Below, piece by piece: positions 16,961-25,861 of a stretch of DNA of 64,000 nt. The position numbers and the translations under genes are program-made. This DNA comes from Phycisphaerales bacterium AB-hyl4 (lineage in GTDB: Bacteria; Planctomycetota; Phycisphaerae; Phycisphaerales; Phycisphaeraceae). The stretch covers positions 95,362 through 159,361 of the forward strand of contig JBGUBD010000009.1 of assembly GCA_041821185.1 (NCBI GenBank), read 5' to 3'. How positions within the stretch are numbered: the first letter of the stretch is position 1; each line of letters starts with the position of its first letter. The notes under the pieces were generated by a model that saw nothing but the letters and a program-made list of their open reading frames with translations, searched no databases and was not told the DNA's origin.

Positions 16961-19900
16961 TCATTCGTGCCGACTCATGTTTTTCCAAAGGGTTCCGAAG
17001 AAATAGCGTGCCTTTTCATGGCTTTCGCTTGAACGGTTTTGCATCGTGGCATCCCAGCGAAGCTGATCAATGAGGATGGTTCCTTGGCCGAGCTTGTGCA
17101 TTGTCATCCCGATGCCAGGCGACTCGTTGCGCGGATGCGTTTCGAGTGAGCGGAGGATTTTCTGACTCAACGTCCCTTGGGCGCTGCTTGTAACGTCCCA
17201 CTTTCCAAGCCAGTCAGGTTCGTACAGCAACGCTTCGCCGTTGTGGCCGTCGGGCTCGAGAACGTAGTCGGCGATGGCGGTGGTCCGGACGGAGAAATCG
17301 TTGCCATTCGTCCACCCGAAGGTCGCCCAGCAGGTGTGGTAATCGCTGATGCCGTCCAGCAACGGATGGTCGAACTGCTTTGGTTCGATTTCAAATTGCT
17401 GTAGCCACATTTGAGGCGGCCTGAGAGAGATGGGTTGCCCCAGCCAATCCGTTAACGTTGCAAGGTAGGGCGTCTGGGGTGTCAGGCGGTGAACCCAGAG
17501 CGTGCCTCCTCCGCGGACGAACTGTTCTAATGCCTGAAGTTGCCGTGCGGATGGGCTGGCGTTGCCCGTCAACAGCACGTGATGCACGCCGGGTCTAAGG
17601 GGTTGCTCATCAGCCATTCCGCCGAAGAGAACCCTTGCCTCACGCATGCGTGCTTCCCAGTCGGCAAGCTCCTCCGGCCGAGCGAGCAACATAAGCTTGC
17701 GATCGACATCGTTGTCGTCGGCTTCCCGCAACGTGTCAGCGTATGCGGCAAGATTGTTGAGCAACTGTCGGGCGACTGGCTCGGTGGCCACGGCTTCGTT
17801 CAGCTGAAGAGCGCAGGCGACCAGCGCGCCCCGGCCGTATCTGGCGATAATCAACGGGGTGTATCGTAATCCGCCGATCCCGCTGGCAATCAGGGGGATT
17901 TCGAACGCCGGGTCGAACGGTGCTGCGTAGTTGGCTCGGCTAACGTAGTGGTCCGGTTGCCAGAACTGCCACTGTTTTTCGGGGATGTTGTCTGTCAAGG
18001 GGTGGCTACGTTGCGTGAACAGCCTGGTGGCATCGCTTTCGCGAGTGGCTTGAAGGTTTACGCCCGCGGCAGAACCTGAACCTACGTTTAACGTCATCAC
18101 CACACCGCCGCGGTCGATGTACCGCTCAAGCAGGGGTCCGGTTTCAGAGCCCAATGCGTTGAACACCGACTGGTCGACCAGCACGAAGCGGACTCGTTCC
18201 GCGTCAAGTTGACGCACCACATCGGGGCCATGAACAGTCAGGCCACTCCATTCGGCGATCTGCCCCAATTGGTTGGTGTCTCCGATCAGCCGAACACGAT
18301 CTGCATGCCAGCCCGAGGACGCAGGTTGTTCGGGGAAAACTTCCCAGTCTTGTGTGAAGCCTGAAACGAGTTGTCCCTGTGCATCGTTCAATTCGACATG
18401 GAACTGGCAGCCGGTCGTCTGCTGGACGTCGGGCAATTGGAACGACCAGTCGACGTCGTGCCGCTCGCCGGCTGGGATCGTCAGTTTTTCACTTTGGCGG
18501 TCGATGACCCGGCCGTCTTGAGTCAGCGTTGTGACGAGGGTCACATCGTGCGGTTCAAAAGAATCATTGAGCACGACGAGCGGACGTTGTGCCGTTGTGC
18601 CGCCACGCCAATGGCGAAGTCGATCGCGTGTGAAAACGGTGACAGGCTCCATGGCGCTTCGCATGTAAGGAGCCAGATGCTCGTTGCGCGTGACATCCCA
18701 TGGGTCCATGCCTGCCAGTCCCATGTCGCGAAAGCCCTGGATCTGCAACTTCATGGTTTCACCGATGCCGCGCACCAAAGGCTCAGCTTGGCCGAAGAGG
18801 TCGCGATAGGCAGCCGGGCCGGTCCAGAACGCAAAGTGATCGGGGTAAGCGATGGCGGTGGCCGGTCCGAATTCGCCTGCAAACCAAGGGCGATCGCGGT
18901 CGGGCAACTCTGCACCATATTTGAACGCGCCCGGGATCTCTTCGGGGCGGCTGATGTCCTCCATCGCCCACGCGACGGGTGGGAACTCAGTGGCCCATAG
19001 CGGGTTTTTGGTGGGGCTGACGTAATAGAAATGAATGTTGATGATGTCGATGGGGAACCCGTGCGAATCGGGCTTGTAATCGCGCAAGTCGCCGTCGCCT
19101 TCCTGCATGATCGGCCGGGTCGGGTCGACCTGCTGAAGGTGACGGAAAGACTCGTAGAACTTCTCGCCGATAGGCTGGTTCGGGGCGGTAATAATGGCTT
19201 CGTTGGCCAGACTCCAGATCACAATGCTCGGGTGATTCTTGTCCCGAGCGACCCGTTCGCTCCACGTCCGCTGAAAATGGGTCCAGAAGCTGGGCTGGTC
19301 ATAGGCATAATTGCGATTGAACGTCAGTTCAGATTCGCCGATGAGCATCATGCCCATCTCGTCCGCCAGAAGGGCGAAACGTGTGGGCGGCGGCATGGTG
19401 GTTGGCCGCACCGTGTTGATGCCCACGTCGTTGAGTTGTTTGAACATCGCACGCAGCGCGTCCACGCCGGCTTCCGTGTCCAGCGTGCCGTGCGTGAAAG
19501 CGCGCATGGCAACGCCGTTGATCATGATGTTTCGGCCGTCGATCCAGACCTCACGAAACCCGAATCGTATATGCCGCTGATCGAGAATTGCCTGTGTGCT
19601 CGCGTCGACAAGTTGAACCCGGGCGACGTAGAGGTGGGGGTCGCCGGGCATCCACAACGTGGCATCGGGCCAGGCCTGCTTCAACTCGACCTGGCCCGGC
19701 CCGGCCGACAACTCGACTTGACGCTCCACGCGGAGCACTGGGTCCGTTCCGATCTGGCCGGTGGCGATTTCGTAGGGCAGCACGTCCATGCGAATGTTGA
19801 CCGGCCGCGCTGCGCCTGTCTGATTCTGCAGGCGAACGTCCGCTTGGATCTGCATGTCACGAAATGAGGACGTCATCGTCACGTCCGCTACGCGCAGCAG

Positions 19901-20542
19901 CGGTACTTCGCGCACATGAACGCTGTGGCGAATCCCTTCGCGCCTGAAGTAGCCGTAGCCGATGATCGCGCGGTTGGCGGCGCGGGCAATGGGCAAGCTT
20001 GCTTCGGTGAAACCTTGCTCGGTTCCCACGGCATCGCCTTCTTCGGGATTCAAGAGCGTGCCGATGACGCCCAGGAGAAGCACGACGAGTTCGTTGTCAC
20101 CCTCGCGAACGTGCTCGCTGACATCGAACTCAAATGGGGTGTAACCGCCCAGGTGCGAGCCCACCGGCTGGCCATTTACGAAAACGCGACAGTGGTAGCC
20201 GACGGCGCTGAAGTGCAGGATCACACGCTTGGCACCCGGCTTGGAAGCGACAGAAAACGTTGTCCGAAATGCGCCGTCTCTCCCTGGGGCTGGCACCTTT
20301 ACGGGGCTGGCGTCTTCAAACGATGGCGGCTCATCCAGGCGCTGCCATGGCACATGCTCCCAAACGCCGTCCAGGCTACGTAACTGATTGTCGACGTCCA
20401 GCGTCGTAGCGTCCCAGAATTCATGGTGCCGAGCGTTAGCATCAGGCGACGCGAGGATTGACGAAGGGTCGTACATCAGTGTTACCATTGCGATCAAGAC
20501 GAAAGTCGTGACATTGCCCAACGCGTATCGTTGTTCAAACAT
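16961..20542 (-). CDS. Secreted glycoside hydrolase family 2-like beta-glycosidase
   Basis: A 1193-aa protein. The start at 20542 has AGGAG about 9 nt upstream; an N-terminal hydrophobic stretch (TTFVLIAMVTLMY) ending in an Ala-rich site indicates export. The order fits GH2: a sugar-binding jelly roll (about 40-220, with LGGYTPFEFDVSEHV), an Ig-like domain (about 220-335), and a TIM barrel (about 335-650). The barrel carries SLANEA with predicted acid/base Glu448 and WFAGEFG with predicted nucleophile Glu557. A C-terminal half of about 500 residues holds a glutamine-amidotransferase-like or beta-galactosidase-trimerisation-like fold (FVRGGGTLWVHRLTPQ). The substrate is probably an exo-linked beta-galactoside, glucuronide or mannoside; this cannot be fixed from sequence. 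Confidence 0.88.
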   Translation of the reverse strand: MFEQRYALGNVTTFVLIAMVTLMYDPSSILASPDANARHHEFWDATTLDVDNQLRSLDGVWEHVPWQRLDEPPSFEDASPVKVPAPGRDGAFRTTFSVASKPGAKRVILHFSAVGYHCRVFVNGQPVGSHLGGYTPFEFDVSEHVREGDNELVVLLLGVIGTLLNPEEGDAVGTEQGFTEASLPIARAANRAIIGYGYFRREGIRHSVHVREVPLLRVADVTMTSSFRDMQIQADVRLQNQTGAARPVNIRMDVLPYEIATGQIGTDPVLRVERQVELSAGPGQVELKQAWPDATLWMPGDPHLYVARVQLVDASTQAILDQRHIRFGFREVWIDGRNIMINGVAMRAFTHGTLDTEAGVDALRAMFKQLNDVGINTVRPTTMPPPTRFALLADEMGMMLIGESELTFNRNYAYDQPSFWTHFQRTWSERVARDKNHPSIVIWSLANEAIITAPNQPIGEKFYESFRHLQQVDPTRPIMQEGDGDLRDYKPDSHGFPIDIINIHFYYVSPTKNPLWATEFPPVAWAMEDISRPEEIPGAFKYGAELPDRDRPWFAGEFGPATAIAYPDHFAFWTGPAAYRDLFGQAEPLVRGIGETMKLQIQGFRDMGLAGMDPWDVTRNEHLAPYMRSAMEPVTVFTRDRLRHWRGGTTAQRPLVVLNDSFEPHDVTLVTTLTQDGRVIDRQSEKLTIPAGERHDVDWSFQLPDVQQTTGCQFHVELNDAQGQLVSGFTQDWEVFPEQPASSGWHADRVRLIGDTNQLGQIAEWSGLTVHGPDVVRQLDAERVRFVLVDQSVFNALGSETGPLLERYIDRGGVVMTLNVGSGSAAGVNLQATRESDATRLFTQRSHPLTDNIPEKQWQFWQPDHYVSRANYAAPFDPAFEIPLIASGIGGLRYTPLIIARYGRGALVACALQLNEAVATEPVARQLLNNLAAYADTLREADDNDVDRKLMLLARPEELADWEARMREARVLFGGMADEQPLRPGVHHVLLTGNASPSARQLQALEQFVRGGGTLWVHRLTPQTPYLATLTDWLGQPISLRPPQMWLQQFEIEPKQFDHPLLDGISDYHTCWATFGWTNGNDFSVRTTAIADYVLEPDGHNGEALLYEPDWLGKWDVTSSAQGTLSQKILRSLETHPRNESPGIGMTMHKLGQGTILIDQLRWDATMQNRSSESHEKARYFFGTLWKNMSRHE

Positions 20543-20772
20543 GCACGATACTCCTGGAAATTGCCCGCGGTCGCTTCGGATGGAACGCTTCGGGCCTCGC
20601 GGCCCGCCGTCGACCGTCGGCACATGTCAGCATGCGGTGGCGTAGCATCATATCGATTGCTTACGGCTTGCCCTGAGTCTGATTGCTAATCCCCCTCCAC
20701 CGGAATTTCAATGGAGATGATCCCGGTTTGCAAATAGTGGCCATTGAAGCATCGTCAAGTAACGGCTTGGGG

Positions 20773-22209
20773 TCAATTCGAATCCTCCGTCGTCTGCCGA
20801 AGGCCGAGGTGGCGGATGCGATAGTGGAGGGTGGGGCGTTTGACGTTGAGCAGGCGGGCGGCGGCAGCGAGATTGTTGCCGGTGCGGGCGAGCGCTTTGC
20901 TGATGATACGGCTTTCCACTTGCTCCATGGCTTGGCGCAGGTCGAGTTGGCCGTCGAGCGAGACGCTTGTGTCATCCCGGGTGAGGCCGAGGTCGGCGTG
21001 ACGGATCTGCGTACCGTTGCACAAAATCAGTGCCCGCTCGATCACGTTTCGCAACTCACGCACGTTGCCGGGCCAGTCGTGGCTTTCCATGGCTTCCATT
21101 GCGGCAGAGGTGAATCGTGCTTCTGGCTTGCCGTAGTCGGTTTTGATGCGATCGAGGAAATGCTGGGCGAGGATGGGGATGTCCTGCCGTCGCTGTCGCA
21201 ACGGGGGAATTTTCAACTGGAACACATTGAGTCGATAGTAGAGGTCCTTGCGGAACTTGCCTTGTGTCACCATGTCGGCAAGATCGTAGTTGCTGGCCGC
21301 GAGAATCCGGCAATGCACGTCGTATTGCTGTCGGCCGCCAATGGGTCGCGCGGCGCGCTCCTCTAACACACGCAGCAGCGTTACTTGGAATGCGGCGGAA
21401 ACGGTGGCGATTTCGTCTAGAAAAAGTGTGCCGTGGCCTGCCTGGCGAAGCAGGCCGGGGTGCGACGCGTCGGCACCGGTGAATGCGCCGCGCTCGTGGC
21501 CGAACAGCTCACTTCGCAGCAGCGTATCTTCCAGTGCGCCGCAGTTGATGCCCAGGAACGGTTGATCCTTCCGCCCGGATGCATCGTGGACCGCCCTCGC
21601 CACCAGTTCTTTGCCCGTGCCCGAATCGCCTGTCACCAGAACGGTGGTTGGCGTGGGAGCGACCTTCTCGATCAACTGCGTCACCCGCTGGATGGCGGCA
21701 GATTGTCCCAGGATGAGTGAACGGGCTTCGGTGCGAGCACTTTGCCGCAGCCGATGATTCTCCAGCACGAGCTGCCGCCACTTCACCGCACGCGACACAG
21801 CCATGGCCAGGCGCTGGGTGTGGCGTTCCCGCTCCTTGCTGGTAACGGGTTGCAACGGCTCGGTCACATAATCGAAAGCGCCGCGCTTGATGAGGAAGAC
21901 GATCGCCTCCGACTCGGCCATGCCCGTGGAGACGATCACGGGCAACTCGGGGTCGATTGCCAGCGTCTGGGCCAGCATCTCGTGCGCCGGCAGGTCGTAT
22001 GACGTCGGCGTGGGTTCGGGCGGCAGGTCGTCCTCGCCGGGCTGCGGCTGTACGGCGTAGCCGATGACGACCGCCTCGGGCAGTTCAGCGCACTGCCGTA
22101 GCCAGGCCAGCGCTTCACGGTGCTCGGGAATGTCGACGACCTCCCATCGCTGCCGCATGGCTTGAAGCGTGTCCGTCGCAAATCCGCTGGTGACCAGGAC
22201 GCGTGGCAT
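20773..22209 (-). CDS. Sigma-54-dependent transcriptional activator with degenerate receiver domain
   Basis: A 478-aa enhancer-binding protein. Residues 1-140 look like a response-regulator receiver: VIVSTGMAESEAIVFLIKRG matches beta4-alpha4. The Asp pair, the phospho-acceptor Asp (here AVVIGYAVQPQ) and the Lys before Pro (here TEP) are all missing, so classical phosphorylation is unlikely. The AAA+ domain (about 165-400) has Walker A GDSGTGKE at 194, the sigma-54 contact loop GAFTGA at 241-246, and Walker B GTLFLDE at 260. A Fis-type helix-turn-helix lies at about 440-470. It is divergent from the oxidoreductase/aminotransferase operon, whose promoter has a -24/-12 motif. Confidence 0.93.
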   Translation of the reverse strand: MPRVLVTSGFATDTLQAMRQRWEVVDIPEHREALAWLRQCAELPEAVVIGYAVQPQPGEDDLPPEPTPTSYDLPAHEMLAQTLAIDPELPVIVSTGMAESEAIVFLIKRGAFDYVTEPLQPVTSKERERHTQRLAMAVSRAVKWRQLVLENHRLRQSARTEARSLILGQSAAIQRVTQLIEKVAPTPTTVLVTGDSGTGKELVARAVHDASGRKDQPFLGINCGALEDTLLRSELFGHERGAFTGADASHPGLLRQAGHGTLFLDEIATVSAAFQVTLLRVLEERAARPIGGRQQYDVHCRILAASNYDLADMVTQGKFRKDLYYRLNVFQLKIPPLRQRRQDIPILAQHFLDRIKTDYGKPEARFTSAAMEAMESHDWPGNVRELRNVIERALILCNGTQIRHADLGLTRDDTSVSLDGQLDLRQAMEQVESRIISKALARTGNNLAAAARLLNVKRPTLHYRIRHLGLRQTTEDSN

Positions 22210-22253
22210 TGTCGGACAGTCTCATCGACCAGCGTGGAAATGTCAATATTCTG

Positions 22254-22281
22254 CCGGGTCGTCAGTTTGCTGACGGCCCGG
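22254..22281. promoter_or_regulatory. Candidate enhancer site (imperfect palindrome) for the sigma-54 activator
   Basis: CCGGGTCGTCAG at 22254-22265 and CTGACGGCCCGG at 22270-22281 form an inverted repeat with one mismatch and a TTTG centre. It lies between the divergent activator and operon, about 50-75 bp upstream of the -24 element. Dyads of this kind are typical binding sites for Fis-type activators; the assignment is inference. Confidence 0.55.
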
Positions 22282-22326
22282 TTGCTCATGGGTCGCTATT
22301 TCGACACTCGTGAGCGGCATTTGGCG

Positions 22327-22342
22327 CGGCACGCCCCTTGCT
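22327..22342 (+). promoter_or_regulatory. Sigma-54 (-24/-12) promoter
   Basis: CGGCACGCCCCTTGCT has GG at 22328-22329 and GC at 22340-22341, exactly 10 nt apart, and close agreement with the TGGCACG-N4-TTGC consensus. Transcription would start near 22353, just before the GAAAGGA ribosome site of the gene at 22367. The neighbouring divergent gene encodes a sigma-54 activator, which supports the call. Confidence 0.75.
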
Positions 22343-22366
22343 TCAGGAGCTGCCGAAAGGAATCCT

Positions 22367-23314
22367 ATGACACAAGAGCAATCACCGCGACGGATCGGCT
22401 TCATCGGACTGGACACCTCGCATGTTGAGGCGTTCGCCCGGCTGCTGATGGACGAGACGAACGAACATCATGTGTCCGGCGGGAAAGTGGTGATCGCCAT
22501 GCCCGGCGGGTCGCCGGACTTCGAGCTGAGCCATTCGCGCGTGCCCGGCTTTACTGAAAAGCTGCGTGACCAGTTCGGTGTGCAGATGGTCGACACGCCC
22601 GAAGCGGTGGCCGAGGCGTGTGACCTGCTGTTCATCGAATCGGTGGACGGGAGGGTGCACCGCGAGCAGTTCGAGCGGACGATCAAGTTTGGTAAGCCCA
22701 CATTCATCGATAAGCCCTTTGCGACCACCTCGGCCGACGCCCAGGTGATGGTGGACTTGGCGGCTGAGCACGGCGTGCCGTTGATGAGCTGTTCATCGTT
22801 GCGGTATGCCGACAACTTCCAGGCAGCACTGGCGGACGGAGCCGCGGGCGAGATCGTGGGGATCGACACGGCCGGGCCGATGGCGATTCAACCGACGCAG
22901 CCGAGCTACTTCTGGTACGGCATTCATTGCTTCGAGATGATCGTCGCGGCGATGGGTGTTGGCTGTCGTCGCGTGACTGCGAACGTGATCGGCGATCACG
23001 ACATGGTGACCGCCGAATGGGATGATGGCCGCGTGGCTACCTACCGCGGCCTGAGCAAGGCCCATAGCAAGTTCACCGTGGCGTTGCATCGCGAGCGTGA
23101 CGTAGCGCTGATCAACGCTTCCGACCCCGGTCGGCCGTATTACGCGAGCCTGCTGGAGGCGATTCTTCATCATCTGCCGCACGGCCGCTCCGCCATCCCA
23201 TCGGCGGAGATGCTGGAAGTCGTCCGCGTGATTGAGGCGGCCAACGCCAGCCGCGAGACCGAGCAGGTGGTCGAACTGGACGGCGAGTCCCTCTCCTCAG
23301 GAGCACGACAATGA
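22367..23314 (+). CDS. Gfo/Idh/MocA-family oxidoreductase
   Basis: A 315-aa protein. The start at 22367 is preceded by GAAAGGA. The Rossmann N-terminus reads RRIGFIGLDTSHVEAF, which has GLDTSH in place of the usual GXGXXG. The catalytic-lysine motif appears as IDKPF near residue 120. The C-terminal part (about 125-300) is the substrate and dimer domain. Family members oxidise or reduce sugars and cyclitols with NAD(P). It is first in an operon behind a sigma-54 promoter and overlaps the next gene by ATGA, so the two are translationally coupled. Substrate unknown. Confidence 0.88.
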   Translation: MTQEQSPRRIGFIGLDTSHVEAFARLLMDETNEHHVSGGKVVIAMPGGSPDFELSHSRVPGFTEKLRDQFGVQMVDTPEAVAEACDLLFIESVDGRVHREQFERTIKFGKPTFIDKPFATTSADAQVMVDLAAEHGVPLMSCSSLRYADNFQAALADGAAGEIVGIDTAGPMAIQPTQPSYFWYGIHCFEMIVAAMGVGCRRVTANVIGDHDMVTAEWDDGRVATYRGLSKAHSKFTVALHRERDVALINASDPGRPYYASLLEAILHHLPHGRSAIPSAEMLEVVRVIEAANASRETEQVVELDGESLSSGARQ

Positions 23315-24636
23315 CCGCGCATCAGACAACACGCAAAAGTGGGCTCGCCATCCACGGCGGCACCCCGGCCGTAACTGCGGCCGAGAGCGATCGGCGTCTG
23401 TTCCACTGGCCGATCGTCACCGATGAGGATGTCCAGGCGGTGGAGGCGGTGATGCGGTCGGGGCAGATGTCCAGTACGGATCTGACCAAACAGTTCGAAG
23501 CCGAGTATGCCGCCTGGCAGGGGTCGCGCCACGCGTTGGCGACCTGCAACGGCACGGCCGGGCTGCTCGCGGCGATGTGGGCATGCGGCGTCGGGGCGGG
23601 CGATGAGATCATCTGCCCGAGTATCACTTACTGGGCCAGCGCGGCGCCGGCGCTGACGCTGGGAGCGACGGTCAACTTCGCCGAGATTGACCCGGCTACG
23701 CTGTGCATCGATCCGGACGACATCGAGCACCGCATCGGCTCGCGCACCAAGGCGATCGTCGTCGTGAACTACGCCGGCCATCCGGCCGCCTACGATCGCA
23801 TCCTCCCCCTCGCGCGCAAGCACGGCGTGAAGGTCATCGAGGATAATTCCCATGCCCATGGCTCGATGTACAAGGGGCGGATGTGCGGAACGCTGGGGGA
23901 TATCGCCGCTGCCAGCATGATGGGTGGTAAGAGCTTCGCCATCGGCGAAGGCGGCATGATCACCACTGACGATCCGAAGCTTTACGAGCGCTGTGTGGCC
24001 TTTGGGCATTACGAACGTACCGGCGTGCCGAGCAACTACAACCCGGTGGATCAGCAGGTCCATGACGAAGCGCTGTTGCGTTTCCAGGGCCTGCCGCTGA
24101 GTGCAGCCAAGCACCGCATGAACCAGATGTGCTCGGCGATGGGGCGTGTGCAACTCAAGCACTACCCCGCACGCATCGCCGAGATTCAAAAGGCGATCAA
24201 CCGTTTCTGGTCGCTGTTGGAAGGCGTGCCGGGCCTGCGGCCGCATCGGATTGACGAGCCGAACTCGACGATGGGCGGCTGGTATTTTTCCCGTGGTCTG
24301 TATGTGCCGGAAGAGCTTGACGGCCTGCCGGTGGAGCGGTTTTGCGAGGCGGTACGGGCAGAGGGCGTCATGAGCTGCGGCCCGGGCCTGAACCGTCTGC
24401 TGCACACGCATCCCTTCTTCCATGAGGCGGATCTATTCGGCCAAGGCCAGCCCACCGCCGTGGCATTCGGCCAGCGCGACGTGCGACAGTCGGCCGATGA
24501 TTTGTCCGTGAGTGCCGGCGTGGGGGAACGGGTGTTGGGCATCCCTTGGTTCAAGCACGACGAGGCCGATCGCATTGAGCAGTATGCCGCCGCGTATCGC
24601 AAGGTCGCGGAGCATGCAGGCGAACTGAAAAGGTAA
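23311..24636 (+). CDS. DegT/DnrJ/EryC1-family PLP aminotransferase homologue
   Basis: A 441-aa protein with AGGAG about 8 nt before the start. It has the fold type I motifs of sugar aminotransferases: CNGTAGLLAAMWACG, EIICPSITYWASA, VIEDNSHAHGSMYKG and MMGGKSFAIGEGGMI; the Lys of the last motif should carry PLP. A charged segment (HDEALLRFQGLPLSAAKHRMNQ) follows, as in the StrS group. The family transaminates keto-sugars or, in some members, dehydrates amino-cyclitols. Next to a Gfo/Idh dehydrogenase and a second DegT gene, a step such as 3-amino-sugar formation or breakdown is plausible. Confidence 0.92.
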   Translation: MTAHQTTRKSGLAIHGGTPAVTAAESDRRLFHWPIVTDEDVQAVEAVMRSGQMSSTDLTKQFEAEYAAWQGSRHALATCNGTAGLLAAMWACGVGAGDEIICPSITYWASAAPALTLGATVNFAEIDPATLCIDPDDIEHRIGSRTKAIVVVNYAGHPAAYDRILPLARKHGVKVIEDNSHAHGSMYKGRMCGTLGDIAAASMMGGKSFAIGEGGMITTDDPKLYERCVAFGHYERTGVPSNYNPVDQQVHDEALLRFQGLPLSAAKHRMNQMCSAMGRVQLKHYPARIAEIQKAINRFWSLLEGVPGLRPHRIDEPNSTMGGWYFSRGLYVPEELDGLPVERFCEAVRAEGVMSCGPGLNRLLHTHPFFHEADLFGQGQPTAVAFGQRDVRQSADDLSVSAGVGERVLGIPWFKHDEADRIEQYAAAYRKVAEHAGELKR

Positions 24637-24639
24637 TCC

Positions 24640-25857
24640 ATGTCCATTTACGACGCGAAAGACACAGTGGACGCAACGCTCGCCCTTGATGGTGGGCCGA
24701 AGGTCCGCACGACGCCACTGCCAGTTCGCAAGCTGTTCGGCCAGGCCGAGCGCGACGCCGTGGTATCGCTGATGGACCGGGCGATGAGCGAAGGTTCGCA
24801 CGCGCTCGGCTACGGCGGACCAGAAGAGGAGGCTTACTGCAAGCTGTTCGCCGAGCAGCTTGGCGGCGGCTTTGCCGACGGCGTGAACTCAGGCACGAAC
24901 GCGGTGTATGTCGCGTTGGCGGCGCTGGACCTTGAGCCGGGCAGCGAGGTGGTCGTGCCGCCGATCAGCGATGCGGGCGGTGCGATGCCCGTGGCGATGC
25001 TCGGCTGCGTGCCCGTGGCGGCCGACAGTGCGCCGGGGTCGTTCAACACGGATGCCCGGCAGATCGAGCAAGTTCTCACCGACCGCACGGCGGCGATCCT
25101 CGTGGCTCACATCGCCGGTCTCCCGATCGACATGGCTCCTGTGCTCGAACTGGCAAGAAAGCACAAGCTCGCGGTCGTGGAAGACTGCGCCCAGGCGCAT
25201 GGCGCGAAGTACCAGGGGCAAGCCTTGGGAACGCTGGGCGACACGGCAGCGTTCTCGACGATGTTCGGCAAGCATCACGCCTCCGGCGGGCAGGGGGGCT
25301 TGGTCTTTACCCGACGTGAAGACCTGTACTGGTCCGCGCGGCGACGGGCCGACCGAGGCAAGCCCTTCGGCCTGGAAGGGCAGCATCAAAATGTCGTTGC
25401 GGCGCTGAACTGCAACATGGACGAACTGCACGCGGCGATCGGCCGGGCGAATGTGGCGAAACTGCCAGGCTTTGTGGCCCAGCGGCGGCGGATCGCTCAT
25501 CGGATCGCGGAGGGCTGCCTTGGGTTGGCGGGCGTGTCCATTCAGACCGAACGAGCGGGTGACGAGGCAAGCTACTGGTTCCTGCTGCTGAAGCTGGACT
25601 TGGCGCGGCTCTCGGTCGACACCGCCGGCTTTGCCGAGGCGGTCACGGCGGAAGGCGTCGGCTGCGCTGCAGGTTATCCTTTCTTTCCGGCGCGGATGCC
25701 ATGGGCCAGTGAACGCTGGCCCATGCCGGAACTGCCTAACGCCCGGGCCGCGGAAGCGAGCCATTGTCGCATCATGATCCACGAAGGTTGGACGGACGCC
25801 GAGGCCGACGATACGTTCGCGGCGATCCACAAGGTTGCATCGGCCTACGGAAAGTAA
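24640..25857 (+). CDS. DegT/DnrJ/EryC1-family PLP aminotransferase homologue, second copy
   Basis: A 405-aa protein starting 3 nt after the previous stop, with AAAAGG before the ATG. Motifs include NSGTNAVYVALAALDL, VVVPPISDAGGAM, AVVEDCAQAHGAKYQG and FSTMFGKHHASGGQGG, where the Lys is the expected PLP site. It differs clearly from its upstream neighbour, so the two probably form a hetero-pair or act at different steps. It is the third gene of the sigma-54-linked operon. Confidence 0.92.
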   Translation: MSIYDAKDTVDATLALDGGPKVRTTPLPVRKLFGQAERDAVVSLMDRAMSEGSHALGYGGPEEEAYCKLFAEQLGGGFADGVNSGTNAVYVALAALDLEPGSEVVVPPISDAGGAMPVAMLGCVPVAADSAPGSFNTDARQIEQVLTDRTAAILVAHIAGLPIDMAPVLELARKHKLAVVEDCAQAHGAKYQGQALGTLGDTAAFSTMFGKHHASGGQGGLVFTRREDLYWSARRRADRGKPFGLEGQHQNVVAALNCNMDELHAAIGRANVAKLPGFVAQRRRIAHRIAEGCLGLAGVSIQTERAGDEASYWFLLLKLDLARLSVDTAGFAEAVTAEGVGCAAGYPFFPARMPWASERWPMPELPNARAAEASHCRIMIHEGWTDAEADDTFAAIHKVASAYGK

Positions 25858-25861
25858 CTGA

